Assembly (NCBI GenBank): GCA_017640605.1
Contig: JAEPQH010000004.1
Location: 186,001-250,000, forward strand
Direction: 5' to 3'
Origin: Balneolaceae bacterium
GTDB taxonomy: Bacteria; Bacteroidota; Rhodothermia; Balneolales; Balneolaceae
DNA: 64,000 bases
Shown here piece after piece: positions 15,056-24,150 of the stretch; the first letter of the stretch is position 1; every line of letters starts with the position of its first letter. The position numbers and the translations under genes are program-made. A model generated the notes under the pieces. It searched no databases. It had not been told where the DNA came from and worked only from the letters and a program-made list of their open reading frames with translations.

Positions 15056-15364
15056 ATGCAACCTTTCGAAGATCTACTAATGCAGATAGATCAAAGCACC
15101 AAGTCTGAGACGGAGGAGGTGGTTGATGAAAGTATTGCTACGCCATGGCGAGTTATCTTGTACGATGACGACATTCATACTTTTGATGAGGTTATCAACC
15201 AGTTGATTAAAGCAACCGGTTGCAGCTTAGCAAAAGCAAAAGAACTTACTTGGAAAGTTCACAACGAAGGCAAAGCTATTGCTTACGAAGGCGACTTTGA
15301 AGAATGCCTGCGAGTAGATAGCGTTTTAAAAGAAATACAACTAGTTACAGAAATTAAAGGATAA
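15056..15364 (+). CDS. clpS: ATP-dependent Clp protease adaptor ClpS
   Basis: A 102-residue protein. From about residue 28 the ClpS fold is clear: [19 protein letters not shown] (the residue pocket that binds N-degrons), then [20 protein letters not shown] and a C-terminal helix. ClpS delivers proteins with destabilising N-terminal residues to ClpAP. The N-terminal 27 residues are an acidic flexible leader, as in other ClpS. It is placed between purS and purQ, 11 bases after purS and 1 base before purQ, an unusual position for a proteolysis gene. It is the clearest candidate for a shared-transcript oddity in this operon. Confidence 0.9.
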   Translation: MQPFEDLLMQIDQSTKSETEEVVDESIATPWRVILYDDDIHTFDEVINQLIKATGCSLAKAKELTWKVHNEGKAIAYEGDFEECLRVDSVLKEIQLVTEIKG

Positions 15365-15365
15365 C

Positions 15366-16064
15366 ATGGCAACATTTGGCGTAATCGTTTTTCCAGGCTC
15401 TAATTGTGATCACGATGCTTATCATGCAATGAAGCATGTTTTAGGATGCGAAACTAAATTTCTTTGGCACAAAGATACCGATTTGAGCGGCATCGACTTT
15501 TTGATTGTTCCTGGGGGTTTTTCCTATGGCGATTACTTGCGTTCCGGAGCTATTGCTCGCTTCTCACCAATCATGCAAGAAGTTGTGAAATTTGCAGAGA
15601 AAGGCGGTCCGGTTATGGGGATTTGCAATGGATTTCAAATTCTTTTGGAGGCGGGTTTAATTCCCGGTGCCATGATGCATAATCACAAACTCCGTTTTGT
15701 GTGCAAAAACGTATATATCCGCTGTGAAACTACGGAGTCGTTATTTACAAGCTCTCTTCAAAAAGGCCAGGTTTTTGATATTCCTGTATCACATGGCGAA
15801 GGAAATTACTTTATCGATCAGGATGGGCTAAAATCACTTCAGGACAATGATCAGGTTCTCTTCCGTTATTCGGATGCAAATGGTGAGCTTACTGAATCAG
15901 CCAATTTTAATGGCTCTATAGACCACATTGCAGGCATTACAAATACTGGCAGAAATGTGCTTGGCATGATGCCGCATCCGGAACGTGCTATGGAAAAAAT
16001 ATTAGGCTCTGAAGATGGAAAGCCCATCTTTGAGTCCATTCTAAATTCCTTGTCAGTAGCTTAA
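15366..16064 (+). CDS. purQ: Phosphoribosylformylglycinamidine synthase, glutaminase subunit PurQ
   Basis: A 232-residue class I glutamine amidotransferase that supplies ammonia to PurL in purine synthesis. It begins [18 protein letters not shown], has the nucleophile cysteine in [10 protein letters not shown] (about residue 87) and the catalytic His-Glu pair in MMPHPERAM (about residue 204). Normal length. It follows clpS by one base and precedes lptB by 21 bases. Confidence 0.96.
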   Translation: MATFGVIVFPGSNCDHDAYHAMKHVLGCETKFLWHKDTDLSGIDFLIVPGGFSYGDYLRSGAIARFSPIMQEVVKFAEKGGPVMGICNGFQILLEAGLIPGAMMHNHKLRFVCKNVYIRCETTESLFTSSLQKGQVFDIPVSHGEGNYFIDQDGLKSLQDNDQVLFRYSDANGELTESANFNGSIDHIAGITNTGRNVLGMMPHPERAMEKILGSEDGKPIFESILNSLSVA

Positions 16065-16085
16065 GATTTCATACCTTAAGCCTCT

Positions 16086-16853
16086 ATGAAATCCCATGCA
16101 GATACATCATTAACCCTACACAGCAAAGGGCTGGTAAAACGCTATCGGAAACGTACCGTTGTAAACGATGTGTCGATTAATGTTAATCAGGGAGAAATTG
16201 TAGGTCTACTTGGACCTAATGGCGCCGGGAAAACAACAACCTTTTATATGATGGTTGGGCTAGTAACTCCCAATGAAGGGAATATCTATCTGAATGATAC
16301 CCGCTTAACCGGAATGCCCATGTATAAGCGAGCGCGTCTAGGGGTTGGTTATTTGGCTCAAGAAGCATCAGTATTCAGAAATCTGACGGTGAGACAGAAC
16401 CTAGAATCTATCCTTCAATTTCTATCCTACAGTAAAGCCGACATCAAAGAACGATGCGACCGTCTTATTGAGGAATTCTCCTTACAAAAGGTGGTTAACA
16501 GCAAAGGATATAGCCTGAGTGGAGGCGAGCGCCGTAGAACTGAAATTGCGCGTGCCTTGGTTACCAATCCAAAATTCATATTGCTAGATGAACCTTTTGC
16601 TGGCGTTGATCCCATTGCCGTTGAAGATATTCAAGAGATTGTATCCAAATTAACGAAGCAAAATATTGGCATCTTAATTACGGATCATAACGTTCACGAA
16701 ACTCTTGCGATAACCGATCGCGCGTACCTGATGTTTGAGGGGAAAATTTTAATGGAAGGAGATGGGGATACATTGGCAAATGATGAAAATGCCCGAAAAT
16801 TGTATCTTGGCGAGACTTTTAAACTTGATCGTTATATAAATCAATCAGAATAA
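16086..16853 (+). CDS. lptB: LPS export ABC transporter ATP-binding protein LptB
   Basis: A 255-residue ATPase that powers extraction of lipopolysaccharide from the inner membrane with LptF/LptG. Walker [10 protein letters not shown] is at about 44-52, the signature LSGGERRR at about 144-151 and Walker [14 protein letters not shown] at about 164-176. The LptB-specific [17 protein letters not shown] and the H-loop [10 protein letters not shown] are present. An N-terminal extension of about 10 residues is polar. It ends in TAATG, sharing one base with the following rhodanese gene. LptA/C are not here. Confidence 0.95.
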   Translation: MKSHADTSLTLHSKGLVKRYRKRTVVNDVSINVNQGEIVGLLGPNGAGKTTTFYMMVGLVTPNEGNIYLNDTRLTGMPMYKRARLGVGYLAQEASVFRNLTVRQNLESILQFLSYSKADIKERCDRLIEEFSLQKVVNSKGYSLSGGERRRTEIARALVTNPKFILLDEPFAGVDPIAVEDIQEIVSKLTKQNIGILITDHNVHETLAITDRAYLMFEGKILMEGDGDTLANDENARKLYLGETFKLDRYINQSE

Positions 16854-17173
16854 TGAAAGAAATCACTGTACAGGAATTAAAAGAAAAGAAAGATGCAGGG
16901 GAAGATTTTTTCCTGTTAGATGTTCGAGAAGGCTGGGAGTATGAAGTCTCAAATATTGATGGCGTTCACATTCCATTAGGCGAACTACCCGATCGAGTAT
17001 CAGAATTAGAAGATCAGCGCGATGCAGAATTTATTGTTATGTGTAGATCGGGCGGACGCAGTGGAAAAGCAGCAGAGTTTTTAACTGCGCAAGGTTTTTC
17101 CAATGTTCATAATTTGAAAGGTGGAATCACTGCTTGGGGCAAAGAAATTGACCCAAGCATCCCGGTTGCTTAA
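16853..17173 (+). CDS. Rhodanese-like sulfurtransferase domain protein
   Basis: A 106-residue single-domain rhodanese. The active-site loop is CRSGGRSG with the cysteine at residue 64, preceded by the LLDVREGWEYEVSNIDGVHIP block. Such proteins carry sulfane sulfur for thiolation or detoxification. It is cytoplasmic, with no signal peptide. The start codon overlaps the lptB stop by one base. Its stop codon interlocks with that of the convergent rho gene inside one TTAA. The substrate is unknown. Confidence 0.9.
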   Translation: MKEITVQELKEKKDAGEDFFLLDVREGWEYEVSNIDGVHIPLGELPDRVSELEDQRDAEFIVMCRSGGRSGKAAEFLTAQGFSNVHNLKGGITAWGKEIDPSIPVA

Positions 17174-18417
17174 ACCAGAGCAGCTATTTGATTTAATAGC
17201 TCTTGATTACTTTCTGTGTTCTTTAACACTTTAAGTAATCCCAGCATAGATTCTCGTGGTGATTTTTTCAATAAATATCGCCGTACCATATTACGCTCTT
17301 CCAACGAATCCGTAATGAATTTATCTTCATTGCGGGTTCCGGAGGCGGTAATGTTAATAGCCGGATAAATTCGATCGTTAGCTAATTCACGATCAAGTAC
17401 CAATTCCATGTTTCCGGTTCCTTTGAACTCTTCAAATATCAGATCATCCATTCTGGAGTTGGTCTCAATCAAACAAGTGGCAATAATTGTAAGTGATCCT
17501 CCACCTTCAATCTTTCTTGCAGAGCCAAAAATTTTCTTCGGGATTTCCAGAGCTCTAATGTCAAGTCCACCGGATAAAGTTCTGCCTGAGTTTGTTTGAA
17601 CAGCGTTGTATGCTCTGCCTAAGCGAGTGAGGGAATCGATAAGAAGCACTGCATCTTCGCCCATTTCTGCTTTGCGTTTTGCATATCCTAAGGCCATTTC
17701 TGTAATTCGAATATGGCTGTTAGTCTTTTTATCGTTCGAGGATGCAAATACTTCGGCATCTGTAGATCGAATGAAATCTGTAACTTCTTCAGGGCGTTCA
17801 TCAACCAATAATACACTCAAATGTATATTTGGGTTATTTTTGGCAACTGCGTTCGCAATCTGTTTTAGGAGCACTGTTTTACCAGTACGAGGCGGGGCAA
17901 CAATTAACGCTCTTTGACCTTTCCCAATCGGTGCAACAAGATCAATCACACGCATTTCGATATCTTCGGCTTGCTCACCCATTTTTATCCAATCAACCGG
18001 CATAATCGGAACCTGACGTTCAAAGCGAGCACATTTTGTCCACGTTTCGATTGGTTGACGATTTATCAGATCAATAGAAAATACATGTTTATTCCCTTGG
18101 TGATCTTCCTCAAATTCCCCTTCCAATATTAACCCTTGGCGTAGTTCAAGTGCTTTTACTTCCTCAGGTTTCAAAAAAGGATCTTTTGGATCGTAGGTAA
18201 ACTCATAATCCAGCTTACGGATAAAGCCCCAGCCTTTTTCATTAACTTCAAGCACGCCCGCATATCGCCCGGCTACACCCTGGTTGTTATTCCAGTAGAA
18301 TTTGGGGATAAAAACATTTCCGCCCTTGTTTCGGTTTCTGTTTTTATTGTTCCGGTTCTTTTTATTGCGATTCCGGTTTTTATTATTGCCGTAGTTCTTT
18401 CTGTTGTTTCTAGCCAT
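17170..18417 (-). CDS. rho: Transcription termination factor Rho with an N-terminal Asn/Lys/Arg-rich region
   Basis: A 415-residue hexameric RNA helicase that ends transcription. After a low-complexity leader (residues 1-35, built almost entirely of N, K, R and G) comes the RNA-binding cold-shock-like domain (GVLEVNEKGWGFIRKL). The ATPase then has Walker A IVAPPRTGKTVLL at about 172-184 and the LLVDERPEEVTDF block. The Rho N-terminal helical domain seen in E. coli is missing or replaced by the leader. The start ATG at 18417 includes the leader. Convergent with the rhodanese gene, sharing its stop bases. Confidence 0.95.
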   Translation of the reverse strand: MARNNRKNYGNNKNRNRNKKNRNNKNRNRNKGGNVFIPKFYWNNNQGVAGRYAGVLEVNEKGWGFIRKLDYEFTYDPKDPFLKPEEVKALELRQGLILEGEFEEDHQGNKHVFSIDLINRQPIETWTKCARFERQVPIMPVDWIKMGEQAEDIEMRVIDLVAPIGKGQRALIVAPPRTGKTVLLKQIANAVAKNNPNIHLSVLLVDERPEEVTDFIRSTDAEVFASSNDKKTNSHIRITEMALGYAKRKAEMGEDAVLLIDSLTRLGRAYNAVQTNSGRTLSGGLDIRALEIPKKIFGSARKIEGGGSLTIIATCLIETNSRMDDLIFEEFKGTGNMELVLDRELANDRIYPAINITASGTRNEDKFITDSLEERNMVRRYLLKKSPRESMLGLLKVLKNTESNQELLNQIAALV

Positions 18418-18494
18418 GAATGGAATTATCGAATTTCAAGTCTCCTAATTGGAAAAGCAGTATATGACGGTACTTTGAATTAAAAAGGAGAGCG

Positions 18495-18526
18495 AAAAAA
18501 GGGGGTGCAGATTAAGCTCTGCACCC
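18495..18526 (-). terminator. Rho-independent terminator of the TPR/glg run
   Basis: GGGTGCAGA (18503-18511) and TCTGCACCC (18518-18526) form a perfect 9-bp GC-rich stem with a 6-base loop. On the minus strand the stem is followed by two C residues and six T residues (18500-18495). It lies about 46 bases past the stop of the TPR gene at 18573, closing the minus-strand transcript. Confidence 0.9.
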
Positions 18527-18572
18527 GTTTCAGAAGATGGGAAAAGATACAAATGTTTTAACTGATAGCAAA

Positions 18573-19913
18573 TTATCTAACAGTGGTAGTTTCATTGATC
18601 CAGCTATAACAACTGTTTAATGAACTGTCTACCTTTACATTTTGACCTTGTTCGTAACCAAGAGTAAAGAATTTATCTTCAGTATTTGGGGTTACAGCTT
18701 CGTACGTAGCTAACTGGCTGTTCACAGTGTTGGTTGTGGATGCATCAACCTGCTTTGCTTTGTTCAAGTAATCAATTACTAACCAGTACACTACTTTATC
18801 AGCCGGTTCTAATTTTCGCTCAGCGGTACAATTGGTAACAGCTTGTCCATATAAAGAAGCTTTCTTAATGTATGCTAACCCATAATTTGGATCGATAGCA
18901 ATGGCCGCTTCAATATATCGCTTAGCTGCCTGCAAATTCCCCATGGATACATTTACATCAGAAAGATCAATGTTAATCTCTTTCTTGTCTTTATCATTGG
19001 TAGCTTTTTCTAAAGCCTCTGTATAAAGCTTAGCGGCATCCGCATATTCAGCATTTCCTTTTTCAACATCCGCTAATTGAAGCGCTGAATCAAACGTTGG
19101 ATTTAGCTCATGAATTTTTTTGAGTGTTTCTACTAACTCGGCTTGCATATTCAATGCTTCATAGGCATCAGCAACACATTCCAGGTCGGATAAAGAATTT
19201 GGATTTTCTTCCAACTTACCGCCGCAAAACTCTAGGCGCTCTTCGGGTGAAGAAAATGCATCATCCAAAATTTCATCAAAAAAGCTTTGAATTTCAGGAT
19301 TAGCAAATGGCCGTGCAGTATCGATGGTTTCAATCAGTTCATCCTTTCTTGCATCATCGCGCGACATATTATCAACCGTTACACGAATGTAGTAACCATC
19401 TGCTAAAGTAGTGGTTCTTTCAGGATCCATTTCAAACATTTGCTCAAAATCTTGATATGCTTTCTGGAGACCATTTTCGATGTTGTTGTAGTTCTCTAGA
19501 TAAAATCGTCCTCTACGCTGAAGTAATTCATACTTGTCTACTTCCTCGTCGCTAAATTCTTCAAACATTTCTGCGTAAATAGTTTGAGCGGTATCCAGAT
19601 ACGCTTCTTTTTCACTTGGATCACTTTTAGACAGACCAATTTCTGTATAAATGCGAATCAATTTGTTGTACTGTGTTGCAAGACTAAATCGACCAGCGGG
19701 TATCCCCTCGATCTCACGAGGCTTTTTGCATAGCATCCAACGTCCATAATTTAACGCGAAAGGGTAATCGCCATTGGAATAATTTCCTTGAAAGATGGAA
19801 TAAGCTGCAATTTCTTGCATTCCTTGTGGGGGATTTGGATTACAATCTTCTTGGGCCTGTAATCCAGAGGCACCAACCAACATAATCCCTAATATTGTAT
19901 ATAGTACTTTCAT
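18573..19913 (-). CDS. Secreted tetratricopeptide-repeat protein
   Basis: A 446-residue protein with a signal peptide (MKVLYTILGIMLVGASGLQAQ) and several TPR-like helical pairs, the clearest being AKLYTEALEKATNDK and ..NLQAAKRYIEAAIAIDPNYGLAYI. Two clusters of cysteines (CNPN near the start, CGGK, CVAD, CTAE) are notable. Likely periplasmic or lipid-free envelope protein that scaffolds protein-protein contacts. It is the last gene of the minus-strand run and is followed by a strong terminator. No specific function can be given. Confidence 0.75.
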   Translation of the reverse strand: MKVLYTILGIMLVGASGLQAQEDCNPNPPQGMQEIAAYSIFQGNYSNGDYPFALNYGRWMLCKKPREIEGIPAGRFSLATQYNKLIRIYTEIGLSKSDPSEKEAYLDTAQTIYAEMFEEFSDEEVDKYELLQRRGRFYLENYNNIENGLQKAYQDFEQMFEMDPERTTTLADGYYIRVTVDNMSRDDARKDELIETIDTARPFANPEIQSFFDEILDDAFSSPEERLEFCGGKLEENPNSLSDLECVADAYEALNMQAELVETLKKIHELNPTFDSALQLADVEKGNAEYADAAKLYTEALEKATNDKDKKEINIDLSDVNVSMGNLQAAKRYIEAAIAIDPNYGLAYIKKASLYGQAVTNCTAERKLEPADKVVYWLVIDYLNKAKQVDASTTNTVNSQLATYEAVTPNTEDKFFTLGYEQGQNVKVDSSLNSCYSWINETTTVR

Positions 19914-19979
19914 TGCTCTGTTATTTAATCGTTAGTTCGGTATATAAACTCGGCTTGTATTTGAATTATTACTTTAAAA

Positions 19980-21275
19980 TTATCTTAGTTTCGGCCGCAC
20001 AAACATTAGCTCTGTCAAATTAATCGACATACCAACGGTCCAAATTCGTTCTTTAAATAAGTTATTGTCGGTTGTGCCTCTAAATCCATACTGAAAACTA
20101 AAGTCCACAAATGATGCGACTTTCGAAGGTATCCCAATTCCGGTATTTAACCAAAGCGTTTCAATATTTTCACCTAAGATATTTAGGTGACCGGTGTCGT
20201 AAGATAGGCCAGCCGCATATTTAAAGCCTGCCAAAAAAGAATCTAAATTTGTTCGATACGGATGATACTGCCCACCAATACCGAATTTTGTGCGATCGTT
20301 CATTAATTGCTGAGAGCTTGGGTCCAACTCGTTAGTAAACTCCGACCAATTTTGAATTTGAATCTCAGCGGAGAGATTTACTATGGAGCTCGGAGCATAT
20401 CCCAAACCAAAAGCAGCTTCCAGAGGCATTTGAATATCGCCTTCACGATCTTCAGTTCCATCAATCGTTACTTCCTGCTCAATTCCTCGAACACTTTTGA
20501 TTGCGCTGAATGTTTCTTTCGCTTTTATGGTGTATGGAAGGTTCAGAGTCCCACCAAATGAGAAAGAGTCGTTTTCTCGAAGTAATCCATTAAACGTACC
20601 GGTTATACCAAAACGTTGCGCAAATGAGTTTCCATTGTAATCTATCTCTTGAGAATGGTCTTCGAATCCAACTACGTTAAAATCTAGCGCTTCAGAGTTT
20701 TTCAGGGTTAGAAATGCGATGGAAGGCGCGTATCCAAATGATAGATTTTCACCAAGTTTAAATGCAAAACCTAATTCAAATTTGTTGATACCACCAAAGC
20801 TTTGCACCTCATTGGTGTATTCAAGCTCGGAAGTAGCTGTAGCGTTGAACGATTTCACATTCACCGATTTAAAATTTGCGCGAGTTACCGGGTACATTCC
20901 TATTGATACACCCATTTTACCCGGCTTTATCGGAAATAGTAGGTGCAAATAACCCGTTTGCAGATTTACGTTGGTCCCGCTTGAAGCTGTGCTTTCCACA
21001 TTTGCCCTGCTAAGGCGTAGTCCGGTAGAAGCTTGGCTGTAAAAAGTACTTGCCCACAAACCTGGATTTGCCAAACTGCTTGTTTCTCTGTTTATATTTG
21101 TGAGCCCTAAAATTCCTTGGGCTTGCAATCCTGCTGAGGTCGGCTCAACAGGATATCCTACACCGATTGATGAATAAATAGAACCACCACGGGCTTCGGC
21201 AGAGTTTCCGGTTTGTGCTTCGGCGGAAATAGAAATTAAGCACATTAAAAGTATCGGGAATACAAGGTTTTTCAT
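19980..21275 (-). CDS. Outer-membrane beta-barrel protein, FadL/PorV-like
   Basis: A 431-residue protein with a signal peptide cut after ISISAEAQ. The mature part is rich in alternating hydrophobic strands, begins RGGSIYSSIGVGYPVEPTS and ends LTELMFVRPKLR, compatible with an outer-membrane barrel. The blocks resemble Bacteroidota FadL-like transporters of hydrophobic molecules, but I see no diagnostic motif. It starts 4 bases after the stop of the DUF4270-like lipoprotein and is followed by the TPR protein, so it is part of the same transcript. Confidence 0.7.
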   Translation of the reverse strand: MKNLVFPILLMCLISISAEAQTGNSAEARGGSIYSSIGVGYPVEPTSAGLQAQGILGLTNINRETSSLANPGLWASTFYSQASTGLRLSRANVESTASSGTNVNLQTGYLHLLFPIKPGKMGVSIGMYPVTRANFKSVNVKSFNATATSELEYTNEVQSFGGINKFELGFAFKLGENLSFGYAPSIAFLTLKNSEALDFNVVGFEDHSQEIDYNGNSFAQRFGITGTFNGLLRENDSFSFGGTLNLPYTIKAKETFSAIKSVRGIEQEVTIDGTEDREGDIQMPLEAAFGLGYAPSSIVNLSAEIQIQNWSEFTNELDPSSQQLMNDRTKFGIGGQYHPYRTNLDSFLAGFKYAAGLSYDTGHLNILGENIETLWLNTGIGIPSKVASFVDFSFQYGFRGTTDNNLFKERIWTVGMSINLTELMFVRPKLR

Positions 21276-21279
21276 CGTA

Positions 21280-22500
21280 TTACTCCTCGTTTTCCAGATT
21301 AAAGATTATGATTTTTGGGGCATTATCTTCTGATGCAGTTACGTCAAAAAATGTATTGAAAGAAAGATATCCACCATTTTGTGCGGCATAAAGGTAAACT
21401 TCAGAAATATCTGTACCGGCAAAAATAAAAGCGTTCAAAAGTTCGGTAATATCGAAGCGATAGAAGCCTTCTTCGTAGGTAGCCGAAGTACTTATCGAGT
21501 TAAAACCTAAATCGTATGCAATATCGGTTGAGGGCCCTAATTGAATTCTAAAAGGTGGAGTTTCTAACCTGCCTTGATTCTCGGTTAGAGAATTTGCCAT
21601 GGCAGCCTCGTTCGCTTTGAATACCAATTCGGCTCTTACAAAATTTTGATTGTCCAGATTCTCTGCCAAGTCTGTAAAATCAAACTGTATAAACTGTTCG
21701 TACAAATTAGACAGCACCAAATTATCGTCAGGTACCGTACCTGGAGTTCGTTCAACATCGTAAGCCCAGTCGAGCATTATGTTTGTGGTAGTATCGTCGT
21801 CGGCCGGATCAATCAATAGTAATCTGCTAGTACTAAACCGGGTGTAAATGATTTCATTCGCATCGGTAGCAGGCACTATGGCAAGTCCAAAATCTTCGAA
21901 GCGGTATAGCGAATCTCGATTTTCGTTTCCGTTGTTGTAGTACTCTATGAAGTCTGATTTCCAATTACCACTAAGTTCGAACTCAACAAATCCTGTGGTA
22001 TCGAAATCAGCAAGTGAAAACTCCCCAACTTCTGCTTCTATGGGCCCACCGCCTTCAATTACCGATACCTGATCACTCATTTTAAATGCAGATCCTCGCC
22101 AGAAATCTTCTACGCGCAGCACTCTAAATGTAGCTTCATTATCCTGCGTTCCATATACATTCTCCAGATCTGCATTTAACCGTAGAAAGGCTTTAGTATC
22201 TATCGATAAATCGCCAATATCGCCCCTGATAATTGAGGGTTTAAAAAGCGCCATTGCGTCTAGATTGCCAAAAATTGGGTCGTTGAATTTACCCACGGCT
22301 GAGAAGTTTAATTTTCCTAGATAGGGATCTACCGAATTTACTGGTAGTTGAGAAATAGTTATGGTATCTGCAACAATTTCTGATTCGTTTATAAACCCGG
22401 CGCCCACGGTACCACTTTCTTCGCAGGATAACAGTGTAAATGATAACAGTACAGAAAATACAAGCTGCCTGGTTAGGGCAGCTTTGTTTTTAATAATCAT
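21280..22500 (-). CDS. DUF4270-like lipoprotein
   Basis: A 406-residue protein when started at the ATG 22500; a longer frame from 22536 adds 12 residues that overlap the upstream gene. It has a lipoprotein signal (LVFSVLLSFTLLSCEES) and then a GTVGAGFINESEIVADT start. The layout matches DUF4270 lipoproteins of Bacteroidota, which are commonly next to a half-length glycogen/starch synthase gene, as here. The mature protein is beta-strand rich with many Asp/Asn, suggesting an extracytoplasmic domain. Function unknown; the family name is from context and pattern, not a search. Confidence 0.65.
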   Translation of the reverse strand: MIIKNKAALTRQLVFSVLLSFTLLSCEESGTVGAGFINESEIVADTITISQLPVNSVDPYLGKLNFSAVGKFNDPIFGNLDAMALFKPSIIRGDIGDLSIDTKAFLRLNADLENVYGTQDNEATFRVLRVEDFWRGSAFKMSDQVSVIEGGGPIEAEVGEFSLADFDTTGFVEFELSGNWKSDFIEYYNNGNENRDSLYRFEDFGLAIVPATDANEIIYTRFSTSRLLLIDPADDDTTTNIMLDWAYDVERTPGTVPDDNLVLSNLYEQFIQFDFTDLAENLDNQNFVRAELVFKANEAAMANSLTENQGRLETPPFRIQLGPSTDIAYDLGFNSISTSATYEEGFYRFDITELLNAFIFAGTDISEVYLYAAQNGGYLSFNTFFDVTASEDNAPKIIIFNLENEE

Positions 22501-22519
22501 TAAATACAATCTTGATGTT

Positions 22520-23323
22520 TTATTCTTTTTCGGCAATTACTCGATAATAGTCGGCAAATTTACTTGAAACATCCTCAGGCGAACCCTGAATTTGTTTTGG
22601 TGTAATGCCTAGCTCTTTGAATATTTCATCAAATTCATCACGCAAGTAATTACCCGTTACTACATGATCGCTGTACATTAAACCAAGTTTCAGTAAATCA
22701 ACCTTACCATCGTCGGTAAGCTCTTTTATGTTTATGTCGTCTGGTAGCCCGAGTAATTCCAAAATTTTTGAAGAATCTCCGTGCCCTTCATTTTCAGGGT
22801 GATGCAAATTGTACACAATCTGCGTGTTCTTGAAGATTTCCTCATTCTTATACTTCGTTTTTACTAATAAAGGAATCAATCCGGCCGGCCAATCGTGGCA
22901 GTGAATGATATCCGGCTGCCAACCGAGCTTCATAACTGTTTCGAGCACTCCTTTATTGTAGAAGGCAAGTCGCTCAGCATTATCAGGATAAAATTTCTCT
23001 GTTTTAGGATTGATGAACATCCCCTTTCTTTTGAAATAAGTGTCGTTATCCAAAAAGTAAACCTGAAGTTTTGCATTCGGGATACTCGCCACTTTGATTT
23101 TCATACTCTCGTAATTGTCACCCACTTCTACTTCTATACCCGACAAGCGAATTACTTCGTGAAGTCGGTTTCGGCGATCGTTAATGGTGCCATACTTGGG
23201 CAACAAGATTCGAATTTCAAAGCCTTTATCTTGCAGAGATGCCGGAAGGAATCTCAACAAATCGGCGGTGTAAGTCATTCTTGCAAAGGGGGAGATTTCT
23301 GCCGCCGCATATAAAATTTTCAT
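22520..23323 (-). CDS. Glycogen/starch-synthase-like protein, N-terminal (GT5) domain only
   Basis: A 267-residue protein with only the first Rossmann half of a GT5 glycogen synthase: MKILYAAAEISPFARMTYTA, then LLPKYGTI, DIIHCHDWPAGLIPLLVK and a VVTGNYL segment. Full GlgA is about 480 residues with a second, C-terminal catalytic half, which is missing. The N-terminal K-x-G-G loop that binds ADP-glucose is also lost (ARMTY instead). So it is unlikely to make glycogen. Short GlgA-like proteins beside DUF4270 genes are typical of Bacteroidota, with no assigned role. The gene starts 5 bases after the phosphosulfolactate synthase gene ends. Confidence 0.85.
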   Translation of the reverse strand: MKILYAAAEISPFARMTYTADLLRFLPASLQDKGFEIRILLPKYGTINDRRNRLHEVIRLSGIEVEVGDNYESMKIKVASIPNAKLQVYFLDNDTYFKRKGMFINPKTEKFYPDNAERLAFYNKGVLETVMKLGWQPDIIHCHDWPAGLIPLLVKTKYKNEEIFKNTQIVYNLHHPENEGHGDSSKILELLGLPDDINIKELTDDGKVDLLKLGLMYSDHVVTGNYLRDEFDEIFKELGITPKQIQGSPEDVSSKFADYYRVIAEKE

Positions 23324-23328
23324 AAATA

Positions 23329-24150
23329 TTATTTCTCTTTGTTTGAGATTGTGTTCTCTTTGATTACTTGATCTAGTTCGCTGTTTTCATCCAGCGAGTA
23401 AAAATCCATTAGGGTATCGCTTCGGAGGCCAAGACGTAAGGTTTCTAGCGGAATAACTTCTTCAGGTTGAATATTTCCAAGGTTTACGTTACTTCCATAT
23501 TTTCTGATAAACCAAACCTGCTGCTCTTTCTTAGGAGCTTCGAAGATGAGTTTTTCTACCGGAATTTGATCGGTTATTTCCTCAATCAAACCAGATCTCA
23601 CCTCACCATTTGGCCTAAAAACACCAACAGTTCCGCTTTCTCGCGCTTCGCAGATCACCTTGTAGGCACCTGCTTCTAATTCTTTCTCAATTACTTTTAC
23701 CCACTTATAGGGTGGAATAATTTCGTTCGGGTTTTTTGATCCAACTTCTGATAAAACCCGGTAATCTTTGCTTAGATCTTTGATGATTTGTTGCTTCTTC
23801 TCGTCTGAAATCCAAATGGTTCCGTTAGACACTTCCAGACAATCAATTTCGTAGCGATCTAACAATTTTGTGTAAGCATCCAATTGGTTTCGAAGCATAT
23901 ATGCCTCGAAAAGAGTGCCACCAAAGTAAACCGGAATTCCAGCTTGCCGGTAAACGTTCAGTTTATCCTCGAGTCTTGGGGTTACATACGAAGTTCCCCA
24001 ACCAAGCTTTACAACATCAATATATTCTGCGCAAACATCTACAAAATCTTCGGTTTGGCGAACACTGTACCCTTTGTCTAAAACCAAAGTTATCCCTTCG
24101 GTTCGTGGTTTGTGCGTGCGCTTTGGTAAATTGTTTAGCGAAAAAGGCAT
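23329..24150 (-). CDS. Phosphosulfolactate synthase-family protein (ComA-like)
   Basis: A 273-residue TIM-barrel protein. Recognised blocks are TLVLDKGYSVRQTEDFVDVC, VKLGWGTSYV, VYFGGTLFEAYM, IDCLEVSNGTIWIS, VLSEVGSKNP, VICEARESGTVGVF and NLGNIQPEEVIPLETLRLGL, the run of active-site loops of ComA. ComA joins sulfite and phosphoenolpyruvate to give phosphosulfolactate, first step of coenzyme M synthesis in methanogens. In this lineage coenzyme M is not expected, so another sulfonate or a changed substrate is likely. It is the third gene of a minus-strand run after glgB and malQ. Confidence 0.88.
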   Translation of the reverse strand: MPFSLNNLPKRTHKPRTEGITLVLDKGYSVRQTEDFVDVCAEYIDVVKLGWGTSYVTPRLEDKLNVYRQAGIPVYFGGTLFEAYMLRNQLDAYTKLLDRYEIDCLEVSNGTIWISDEKKQQIIKDLSKDYRVLSEVGSKNPNEIIPPYKWVKVIEKELEAGAYKVICEARESGTVGVFRPNGEVRSGLIEEITDQIPVEKLIFEAPKKEQQVWFIRKYGSNVNLGNIQPEEVIPLETLRLGLRSDTLMDFYSLDENSELDQVIKENTISNKEK

